A stretch of DNA of 6,411 nt from Micavibrio aeruginosavorus (lineage in GTDB: Bacteria; Pseudomonadota; Alphaproteobacteria; Micavibrionales; Micavibrionaceae). The stretch spans positions 1 to 6,411 of the forward strand of contig QFNK01000106.1 in the NCBI GenBank assembly GCA_003240795.1, read 5' to 3'. The first letter of the stretch is position 1, and every line of letters begins with the position of its first letter. This document shows positions 1 to 5,015 of this stretch, piece after piece. The notes beneath the pieces are model-generated. The model was not told where the DNA came from. It did not search any database and was given only the letters and a program-made list of their open reading frames with translations. The position numbers and the translations under genes are program-made.

Positions 1-653
1 AAAGCCGCGTGGACATCACGACCGGTTTCAACGGCACCAGCGTTATCATGTTCGGCACGATCAAGGGCGGTGAGGCAGGGCTTGCCGTGACGCTCAAGGG
101 ACCGGAACGCACCATCGTTATCCGGAAGAAGGAGAAAACGGCGGGCACATGGATGAACCGCGGCTCGGTCGAGTTCCGCCGCGTGCCGAGTTATTACGAT
201 TATGCATTGAACCTGACGGGCGCGGGCGATACGGCGGCGCTGTTCGGAGACAACCAGATCGGTGTCGATTACCTGGCGTTTTATCCGGAGGATGCGGATG
301 AAGACCCCGCCATTGTGGAAAGTTTCAGCGACGCGCTGATCCGCAACATGCAGGAAAAAGGGTTTTATCCGCTGAAGCCGAAGGTTCCGCAGATGCTGGG
401 CGACGGATTTTTCAAGGTGTCGTTCGATCTGCCGCCCGGCGTGCCGACCGGAATTTACACGGTGGAGGCGATGGCGGTGCGCGACGGTGTTGTCGCCGCG
501 CGGGAGTCCAAGACGCTTCAGGTCGGGCAGGTCGGATTCAACGCCCGTGTTTATCTGTTTGCCGAAAACCATTCGCTTTTTTACGGGATTGCATCCGTCC
601 TGATCGCGCTTGTGTCAGGATGGGCGGCGTTCACATTCCTGAGGAGGGACTGA
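1..653 (+). CDS. TIGR02186 family membrane-anchored periplasmic protein (5' end missing)
   Basis: The reading frame is open from the window edge, so the signal peptide and true start lie upstream; the GTG at 9 is internal to a domain and is not a credible start. The opening residues, VDITTGFNGTSVIMFG, match my memory of the first mature segment of the alphaproteobacterial TIGR02186 (Alph_Pro_TM) family. The middle is beta-rich. The C-terminus has one hydrophobic helix (LFYGIASVLIALVSGWAAF, about 22 residues from the end) followed by LRRD, which predicts a periplasmic domain anchored by a C-terminal helix with a short cytoplasmic tail. The biochemical role of the family is unknown; relatives often sit beside TauE/SafE-type exporters, which would be upstream of this window. 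The stop at 651-653 is two bases before the usp start, so the two are probably one operon. Family assignment is from recall. Confidence 0.85.
   Translation, partial: SRVDITTGFNGTSVIMFGTIKGGEAGLAVTLKGPERTIVIRKKEKTAGTWMNRGSVEFRRVPSYYDYALNLTGAGDTAALFGDNQIGVDYLAFYPEDADEDPAIVESFSDALIRNMQEKGFYPLKPKVPQMLGDGFFKVSFDLPPGVPTGIYTVEAMAVRDGVVAARESKTLQVGQVGFNARVYLFAENHSLFYGIASVLIALVSGWAAFTFLRRD
641..648 (+). promoter_or_regulatory. Strong ribosome binding site for the usp gene
   Basis: GAGGAGGG ends 7 bases before the ATG at 656 and lies inside the last codons of the upstream gene. It decides the start of the universal stress protein against the in-frame ATG at 620 and indicates coupled translation of the pair. 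Confidence 0.75.
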
Positions 654-655
654 CC

Positions 656-1156
656 ATGGACGAAATCATCGACGTCGAATACACGCCCAAACGCAAAAGC
701 CGCGCCGGTGACGGCGGCACCTATCTTGTTGTGGCCGACGATACGGACGAGTTCAAGATCGCGCTGCGTTACGCGTGCGAGATGGCAAAGAACCGCCGCG
801 CGCGGGTCGGCATCCTGCGGATCGTCGAAGACCAGGATTTCCAGCATTGGGGCGCGGTCGAGCAGCGGATGAAAAAGGAGCTGCGCGAGCAGGCGGAAAA
901 ATACCTATGGTCCGTGGCCAAGGCCGCGAACGAGCTGAACGGCACGATGCCGTCCCTCTACATCGCCGAAGGGGACAAGGGGGAGGCCGTTTTGCAGACG
1001 ATCGACGCGGATGAATATATCATCCAGCTTGTGCTTGGCGGCGGGGTCGAGCATTCGACGCCGGGGCCGCTGGTGTCGTTCTGCGTCGGCAAAGGGCTTG
1101 GCCGCCTGAAAGTTCCCGTGGTCGTGGTGCCGGGTCACATCAAAGAGTTTTCTTGA
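656..1156 (+). CDS. Universal stress protein (UspA-like), 166 aa
   Basis: Single UspA-type alpha/beta domain. Residues 22-57 (TYLVVADDTDEF... then VGILRIVE) give the first strand with an acidic cluster, helix and second strand. Residues 124-159 (LVLGGG... then VPVVVVPG) give the C-terminal strand-loop-strand. The ATG at 656 is preferred because a strong ribosome site, GAGGAGGG, lies at 641-648 with a 7-base gap. An in-frame ATG at 620 would add 12 residues encoded inside the upstream gene's membrane helix and has no such site. The usual nucleotide loop G-2x-G-9x-G-(S/T) is degenerate: aligning on G128, the second and third Gly positions are V131 and S141, and the next is F142, so ATP binding is doubtful. 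The N-terminal 20 residues are charged and probably flexible. It is probably cotranscribed with the membrane protein upstream. Specific role unknown. Confidence 0.88.
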   Translation: MDEIIDVEYTPKRKSRAGDGGTYLVVADDTDEFKIALRYACEMAKNRRARVGILRIVEDQDFQHWGAVEQRMKKELREQAEKYLWSVAKAANELNGTMPSLYIAEGDKGEAVLQTIDADEYIIQLVLGGGVEHSTPGPLVSFCVGKGLGRLKVPVVVVPGHIKEFS

Positions 1157-1170
1157 TTTTTACCCGTGTC

Positions 1171-1198
1171 TTGAATAGGACATTTTCAGTATTATTTT
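1171..1198 (+). promoter_or_regulatory. Candidate sigma-70-type promoter for nfu
   Basis: In the 78-bp gap between usp and nfu, TTGAAT (1171-1176) and TATTTT (1193-1198) are separated by 16 bases; an overlapping TATTAT lies at 1190-1195. The gap is much more AT-rich than the genes. No clear Irr or Fur box was seen. This suggests nfu can be transcribed independently of usp, but the call rests on motif resemblance only. Confidence 0.4.
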
Positions 1199-1211
1199 GT
1201 CTTTCGAGACA
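1198..1211 (+). repeat. Short inverted repeat in the nfu leader
   Basis: TGTCT-TTCG-AGACA is a perfect 5-bp inverted repeat with a 4-base loop, between the candidate -10 element and the ribosome site (AGAGG, about 1223-1227). It could be a small 5'-UTR hairpin or an operator half-site pair. It is short enough to be chance. Confidence 0.3.
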
Positions 1212-1234
1212 GAGCCGTAAACAGAGGTAAAAGA

Positions 1235-1789
1235 ATGTTCATCCAGACCGAAAACACGCCCAATCCCGCGACGATCAAATTCCTTCCCGGCGTGACGGTG
1301 ATGCAGTCCGGCGTTGCGGAATTCCGCGATGAGGACGAGGCGAAGCGTTCGCCGCTGGCCGAGCGTCTGTTCGAGATCGACGGCGTGCAGAGCGTGTTTT
1401 TCGGCTATGACTTCATTTCCGTCACGAAGCTTGAGGGCATTGAGTGGGGCGCGATCAAGGCGCCTGTCCTCGGCGCTGTCATGCAGCACTTCACCATGGG
1501 CGAGCCGCGGTTCAACGACGGCGCGCACGGCGGCGAAGCGGATGACAGCATGCTCGACGAGATTTCAAAGCAGATCAAGGAGCTGATCGACACACGCGTG
1601 CGTCCGGCCGTGGCGCAGGACGGTGGCGATATCGTATTCGAACGGTTCGACAAGGGCATTGTCTATCTGCAGATGCGCGGCGCTTGCTCCGGCTGCCCGA
1701 GCTCTACCATGACGCTGAAAAGCGGGGTCGAGAATATGCTCCGCCATTACGTGCCGGAGGTTCTGGAAGTCCGCCAGAGCATGGGTTGA
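1235..1789 (+). CDS. nfu: Nfu-type Fe-S cluster scaffold/carrier protein, 184 aa
   Basis: Carries assembled Fe-S clusters and delivers them to client enzymes in the cytoplasm. Two domains are visible: an Nfu_N domain opening with MFIQTENTPNPATIKFLPG and running to about residue 88, a short linker, then a NifU C-terminal domain at about 108-180. The cluster ligands C151 and C154 sit in GACSGCPSSTMTLKSGVE, a textbook CxxC for this family, preceded by RPAVAQDGGDI (123-133). Length is normal for bacterial and mitochondrial-type Nfu. The ATG at 1235 has AGAGG upstream and begins exactly at the conserved N-terminus. It follows usp after 78 bp and ends at a strong hairpin terminator. The gene is full length with all key residues present, so function is inferred with high confidence. 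Confidence 0.97.
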   Translation: MFIQTENTPNPATIKFLPGVTVMQSGVAEFRDEDEAKRSPLAERLFEIDGVQSVFFGYDFISVTKLEGIEWGAIKAPVLGAVMQHFTMGEPRFNDGAHGGEADDSMLDEISKQIKELIDTRVRPAVAQDGGDIVFERFDKGIVYLQMRGACSGCPSSTMTLKSGVENMLRHYVPEVLEVRQSMG

Positions 1790-1810
1790 GCGTTCTTTAC
1801 AGGAATTTGG

Positions 1811-1836
1811 AAAAGGCACCGCAAGGTGCCTTTTTT
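1811..1836. terminator. Bidirectional intrinsic terminator between nfu and the convergent deacetylase gene
   Basis: A perfect 10-bp stem (AAAAGGCACC at 1811-1820 with GGTGCCTTTT at 1825-1834) closes a GCAA loop, which is a GNRA-type tetraloop. On the + strand it runs into TTTTTT at 1831-1836 and should end nfu transcripts. On the - strand the same hairpin gives a shorter TTTT tract and should end the convergent gene, whose TAA stop (1837-1835) lies in the A-tract side of the structure. Confidence 0.92.
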
Positions 1837-2998
1837 ATTCGACGCTGATCCAGCCGGCACGGGCATGGCGGGTCGGCTCTCCGGCCTGCGGCTGTACCAG
1901 CAGGGCTGCCTTTGCGAGGAGTTCGGATGGCACCGTGAACATCATGCCGAGCCAGCGCCAGCGGGGTTCTTCGCCCGCGGCGTTCGCAACGGGCAGGGTG
2001 CAGTTGATGCGCGGGCGGTCTTCCTCGAACGGGGCGGTCATGCGGATTTCGACGCGGTTGCCGAGGATCTGCAGGTCGGGTTTTTCACCGCCTGTAAAAC
2101 AGGTCATGTCTTTCAGCGATTTCGCCATGTTTTCAGGCACGGTAAAACCGATGGCGGGTTTCAGGTCGTTCAGGCGCGGATCGGCGGGAGAAACATCTTT
2201 GGCGGGAAGCGGGAGGGCGTTCGCCGTCATCAGGAAGCGGTCCATGTCGGCAAAGGCTTCGGTCTGGGTGAAGCGCGGCAGGGAAAACATGTCATCCCCC
2301 GCCCACGCGGTGCCGGATTGCTGGCCGAACGCGGCATCAAGGCCGCTTTTTTTCATGATATCGCGGTAGGCGGCATCATATTCACCGAACGGGTAGGCGA
2401 AGAGGCGCGGCTTTACATCCAGTTCATCGCGGATGCGGGCAATAGAGTTGTTGATCTGGCGGCGGATATCTTCGGCGGGATGTCCGGCGAGGCGGGCATA
2501 GCCGGACGGATGCACGCCGAACGTGACAAGGTCGGTGTGTTTCAACGTGCGAAGATCGGCCCAGGTCAGGTAGGGCGGCTTGCCGGACGAGACAGCGGAT
2601 TCCGGAATGAAAACAGTGAAGGGCAGATTGTGTTTTTCGAGAAGCGGCAATGCCTTTGTCAGGACGGATTTGTCCGCACCGTCAAAGGTAATGGCAACCG
2701 TGTGTGCGGGCAGGCGCTTGCCGGTGCGGAAGGCATCGACAATGTCCTGCAGCGGGAGAACCTTGTAATCGCCTTCGGTGATTTCCTCGATATGCGCGGC
2801 GAATTGCGCGGCGGTGACGCTGGCGGACGGCGCGTCGTCATTGCCGATGGCGAAGTAGCTGAAAATCACGGCGGAGCGCTGATCGTAGGAGCCGTCCGCG
2901 AAGCCGTCCATATTTGCCGATGCGGGGAACGGCAAGGCGGTCAGGGCAATCCCTGCGCATAGCGTCAGCGCAACGCGTTTCGCGGATGAAAGGAACAT
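1835..2998 (-). CDS. Secreted polysaccharide deacetylase-like protein with divergent active site, 387 aa
   Basis: Probable exported protein with a CE4/NodB-type fold. Residues 1-28 form a classical Sec signal peptide (KR at 7-8, hydrophobic core 9-22, PASA just before likely cleavage after A28). NodB signatures: VAITFDGADKS (101-111) at motif 1, LPFTVFIPES (125-134), FGVHPSGYARL (160-170) at motif 2, and RLFAYPFGEYD (198-208) at motif 3. Canonical motif 1 is TFDD and motif 2 is H(S/T)xxH. Here the metal-ligand Asp is G107 and the second His is Y167, leaving D106 and H163, so ordinary metal-dependent deacetylation is doubtful; D109 may or may not compensate. A C-terminal beta-rich region of about 100 residues (280-387) has two cysteines (C300, C333) that could form a disulfide. 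The ATG at 2998 is the only start that keeps the signal peptide; its ribosome site is weak. Monocistronic, convergent with nfu and divergent from the nitroreductase. Substrate unknown. Confidence 0.85.
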   Translation of the reverse strand: MFLSSAKRVALTLCAGIALTALPFPASANMDGFADGSYDQRSAVIFSYFAIGNDDAPSASVTAAQFAAHIEEITEGDYKVLPLQDIVDAFRTGKRLPAHTVAITFDGADKSVLTKALPLLEKHNLPFTVFIPESAVSSGKPPYLTWADLRTLKHTDLVTFGVHPSGYARLAGHPAEDIRRQINNSIARIRDELDVKPRLFAYPFGEYDAAYRDIMKKSGLDAAFGQQSGTAWAGDDMFSLPRFTQTEAFADMDRFLMTANALPLPAKDVSPADPRLNDLKPAIGFTVPENMAKSLKDMTCFTGGEKPDLQILGNRVEIRMTAPFEEDRPRINCTLPVANAAGEEPRWRWLGMMFTVPSELLAKAALLVQPQAGEPTRHARAGWISVE

Positions 2999-3124
2999 GC
3001 CCCATTCTTACCCGAACAAGCGGCGCTAGGCCAGAATAATCGGGCGGGGGGTTGATCCTTTCGGCCCATGGGGTAGATTACGGGCGTAAGAAACCATCAT
3101 CATATTTTGTAAGGAATTTTCGCT
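2999..3124. promoter_or_regulatory. Divergent promoter region between the deacetylase-like gene and the nitroreductase gene
   Basis: 126 bp without a gene, which must hold the promoters of both flanking genes. On the + strand, CATATT (3101-3106) is a possible -10 and AAGGAA (3111-3116) is a good ribosome site 8 bases before the ATG at 3125. No convincing -35 is seen. On the - strand only weak AT-rich elements are visible. A 12-bp palindrome lies at 3078-3089. Confidence 0.5.
3078..3089. repeat. Palindrome, operator candidate
   Basis: TTACG-GG-CGTAA is a perfect 5-bp inverted repeat around a 2-base centre, just upstream of the possible -10 of the nitroreductase gene and inside a divergent intergenic region. 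Its position suits a repressor or activator site, but no specific regulator can be named and chance cannot be excluded. Confidence 0.3.
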
Positions 3125-3721
3125 ATGACAAACGGTGTAAAGATTAACGACGAGGCGATCGACGCCGTATTCCTGAAAGCGCGCACGTTCAACCACTGGC
3201 AGAAAAAAGACGTGCCGGACGCTTTGCTGAAACAGGTTTACGACCTTACGAAAATGGCGCCGACGAGCGCGAATTGCTCGCCCGCACGTATCGTGTTCGT
3301 GAAATCCGAAGAGCAGAAAGAGCGCCTGAGACCGTATCTGGACAAGGGCAACGTCGACAAGACGATGAGCGCGCCAGTCACGGCTATCATTGCGCAGGAC
3401 CGCAAGTTTTATGAATACATGCCGAAGTTGTTTCCGCATACCGATGCGAAAAGCTGGTTCGTCGGCAAGCCGGACTACATCGAAAGCACGATGCGCCGCA
3501 ACGGCACGCTTCAGGGCGGGTATTTCATTCTGGCGGCACGTTCGCTGGGACTAGATTGCGGGCCGATGTCGGGTTTCGACGCGGCGGGCGTGAAGAAGGA
3601 ATTCTTCCCGGACCTCGACGGCGAAATCGATTTCCTCTGCAATCTCGGCTATGGCGATCCTGAGGGCATGTTCCCGCGTTCCCCGCGTTTCGATTTCGAT
3701 GATGTCTGCAAAATCGTCTAA
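3125..3721 (+). CDS. RutE-like NADPH/FMN nitroreductase (malonic semialdehyde reductase family), 198 aa
   Basis: Flavin-dependent oxidoreductase of the nitroreductase fold. It closely follows my memory of E. coli RutE, which reduces malonic semialdehyde to 3-hydroxypropionate in pyrimidine breakdown: MAPTSANCSPARIVFVKS (44-61), LRPYLDKGNVDKTMSAPVTAI (68-88 region), LFPHTDAKSWF (102-112), LGLDCGPMSGFD (141-152) and LGYGD (174-178). Length matches RutE (about 196 aa). The ATG at 3125 has AAGGAA 8 bases upstream. No other rut genes are present, so the physiological substrate is uncertain and a general semialdehyde or quinone/nitro reductase role is possible; I therefore give no gene symbol. The 3' end overlaps the tsaB start by about 20 bases, so the two are translated from one message. 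Confidence 0.92.
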   Translation: MTNGVKINDEAIDAVFLKARTFNHWQKKDVPDALLKQVYDLTKMAPTSANCSPARIVFVKSEEQKERLRPYLDKGNVDKTMSAPVTAIIAQDRKFYEYMPKLFPHTDAKSWFVGKPDYIESTMRRNGTLQGGYFILAARSLGLDCGPMSGFDAAGVKKEFFPDLDGEIDFLCNLGYGDPEGMFPRSPRFDFDDVCKIV

Positions 3722-4436
3722 CGACCAGAAGGGGCTTGTCCTTTCGATTGATGCCGCCATGGGCGGATGCGTGGCTGGGCTTTACAATCCGGTCACGGGC
3801 GAAGCCGTGGAGCGAAGCCTCCGCACGGAGCGCGAGCAGGCGGCGAAGCTGGTTCCCATGGTGCAGGAAATGATCGCGGAAGCGGGCGCGGGATTTCCGG
3901 ATGTCGCGCTGATCGTCACGACGATCGGGCCGGGGTCTTTCACAGGCCTTCGCATCGGCATGTCGGCGGCGCGGAGTTTCGCGCTGGCCCTCGGTATTCC
4001 GCTGCAAGGCATTACGACGTTCGATGCGGTGCTTGAAAGCTGCGCGCGCGGGGAAGACGGGGCGGGCTATTTCATCCTTCTGGAGGCAAAGCGGCGGGAT
4101 TTTTACGTTCAGGTTTTTGATAAAAACAAGACAGCCGGTGAGCCTGTGTGCCTTGAAACGCCGGAGATTGTTGATCTTGCGCGGGGTAAGGGGCTTATCC
4201 TTTGCGGGGATGCGGCAGGGCGTCTTGCGGGGGAAGCGGGAGAGGCTTTCGACGGACTGTTTTCAGAGGTGCGGGAGTGCATCCTGCCGTTCGGCGCGGT
4301 GATCGCACGCAAGGGGCATGATGTATTCACGAAAAACGGCCATGTCGCGGACAAGGCGGAGCCGCTGTATATGCGCGGTGCGGATGTATTCCTTTCCAGT
4401 AAAACGCAAAGAAAAATTGCCGATTTCCCTGTATAG
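3702..4436 (+). CDS. tsaB: tRNA t6A biosynthesis protein TsaB, about 244 aa
   Basis: Partner of TsaD and TsaE in threonylcarbamoyl transfer to A37 of ANN-decoding tRNAs; TsaB is the non-catalytic ASKHA-fold dimerisation subunit. Visible signatures, numbered from the ATG at 3702: GLVLSIDAAMGGCVAGLY (11-28), the first strand with Asp; TEREQAAKLVPMVQEM (42-57); the diagnostic TTIGPGSFTGLRIGMSAARSF (about 73-93); GITTFDAV (103-110); and a C-terminal PLYMRGADVF like the usual family ending. Start choice: tandem ATGs at 3699 and 3702 lie inside the nitroreductase 3' end (stop 3719-3721), and no later start precedes the first conserved strand. An in-frame ATG at 3651 would add nonconserved Arg/Ser-rich residues. 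No good ribosome site is visible, so translation probably depends on coupling to the upstream gene. The usual following gene rimI is not seen. Confidence 0.94.
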   Translation: MSAKSSNDQKGLVLSIDAAMGGCVAGLYNPVTGEAVERSLRTEREQAAKLVPMVQEMIAEAGAGFPDVALIVTTIGPGSFTGLRIGMSAARSFALALGIPLQGITTFDAVLESCARGEDGAGYFILLEAKRRDFYVQVFDKNKTAGEPVCLETPEIVDLARGKGLILCGDAAGRLAGEAGEAFDGLFSEVRECILPFGAVIARKGHDVFTKNGHVADKAEPLYMRGADVFLSSKTQRKIADFPV

Positions 4437-4559
4437 AAGTAATTATTAAAGCATTCGGCGTAAAATGCTTTGTATATGCCAGATAATAGTTGTGATTTTT
4501 ATTGAAACGACTATGTGTATCAGCATATTCTTATAAAACATTGCCTTGACGGAGATTTC
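4437..4559 (+). promoter_or_regulatory. AT-rich mucR leader/promoter region
   Basis: 123 bases between tsaB and mucR contain about 38 G/C (roughly 31%), far below the GC-rich genes around it. A possible promoter is TTGAAA (4502-4507) with CATATT (4524-4529), spacer 16. GGAGA at 4551-4555 is the ribosome site 4 bases before the ATG at 4560. MucR/Ros proteins are known to bind AT-rich DNA and to repress their own genes, so autoregulation here is a reasonable inference. No gene is seen in it. Confidence 0.5.
4448..4471 (+). terminator. Inverted repeat after tsaB, weak terminator or operator
   Basis: AAAGCATT (4448-4455) and AATGCTTT (4464-4471) are a perfect 8-bp inverted repeat around the 8-base loop CGGCGTAA, starting 12 bases after the tsaB stop. 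The stem is AT-rich and the tail (TTTGTATAT) has only three consecutive T residues, so it would be a weak terminator. Its place in the AT-rich mucR leader also allows a protein-binding role. Confidence 0.4.
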
Positions 4560-4985
4560 ATGCCCAATCAATCCAGCCATACCGATCTGCTTGCCCTGAC
4601 GACCGAAATCGTATCGTCGCATGTTTCCAACAACACGGTATCGCAGAACGATATTTCGGGATTGATCGAGCAGGTTTACCGTACTCTGTCGGGGCTTGGC
4701 AGCGGCATGGGCGGTTCGTCCATCCTGAGCGGCGACCGTCCGCAGCCGGCGGTTCCGGTCAAGAAATCCATCACGCCGGAATACATCATCTGCCTTGAAG
4801 ACGGCAAGAAGCTGAAGATGCTCAAGCGCCATTTGAAGACGGCGTATGACATGAGCCCGGAAGATTACCGCGAACGCTGGGGCCTGCCATCCGATTACCC
4901 GATGGTCGCGCCGAATTACGCGAAGCAGCGGTCGCGCCTTGCCAAGGACATCGGCCTGGGCACCAGCCGCAAAGCACAGAAATAA
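4560..4985 (+). CDS. mucR: Ros/MucR family zinc-finger-type transcriptional regulator, 141 aa
   Basis: Global regulator of the Ros/MucR family, which in alphaproteobacteria controls surface polysaccharide, motility, virulence and cell-cycle genes by binding AT-rich DNA and forming oligomers. The N-terminal half (about 8-45) is the helical oligomerisation region. The DNA-binding domain runs from about 70: KKSITPEYIICLEDGKKLK, then LKRHLKTAYDMSPEDYRERW, then GLPSDYPMVAPNYA, nearly the family consensus. Zinc ligands: C78, D81 (the Cys-to-Asp form common in MucR) and H91 are present, but the position expected for the last His is A95. The start at 4560 has GGAGA 4 bases upstream and gives a conventional MucR N-terminus; an in-frame GTG at 4515 would lie in the promoter. 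It follows tsaB after an AT-rich leader and ends at a strong terminator. Confidence 0.94.
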   Translation: MPNQSSHTDLLALTTEIVSSHVSNNTVSQNDISGLIEQVYRTLSGLGSGMGGSSILSGDRPQPAVPVKKSITPEYIICLEDGKKLKMLKRHLKTAYDMSPEDYRERWGLPSDYPMVAPNYAKQRSRLAKDIGLGTSRKAQK

Positions 4986-4989
4986 CAAG

Positions 4990-5015
4990 AAGCCCGTGGA
5001 TAGCGGGCTTTTTTT
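4990..5015. terminator. Intrinsic terminator between mucR and convergent proC
   Basis: AAGCCCG (4990-4996) pairs with CGGGCTT (5004-5010) around a 7-base loop, followed by a run of seven T (5009-5015). It is strong for mucR on the + strand. On the - strand the same stem is followed by TTCTTGTT, a broken T-tract, so it would serve proC less well. The proC TAA stop (5016-5014) overlaps the T-run. Confidence 0.88.

Noticed and set aside
620..655. Upstream in-frame ATG for the universal stress protein
   Set aside because: It would lie in the coding sequence of the preceding membrane helix; the ATG at 656 has an excellent ribosome site and starts a normal-length protein.
1826..2962. Long + strand open frame of 378 codons opposite the deacetylase-like gene
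   Set aside because: It lies wholly antisense to a gene with a signal peptide and NodB motifs, starts inside the terminator hairpin, has no ribosome site, and its translation is Gly/Arg/His-rich with no recognisable domain. It is a shadow of high-GC codon usage.
3651..3701. Upstream ATG extension of tsaB
   Set aside because: The added residues are Arg/Ser-rich and overlap nitroreductase coding sequence; TsaB proteins start just before the first strand, which fits 3699 or 3702.
3525..4007. Minus-strand open frame of 160 codons across the nitroreductase/tsaB junction
   Set aside because: Arg/His/Pro-rich shadow translation opposite two well-supported genes.
4515..4559. Upstream GTG start for mucR
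   Set aside because: It falls within the AT-rich promoter region and has no ribosome site, whereas the ATG at 4560 follows GGAGA and gives a conventional MucR N-terminus.
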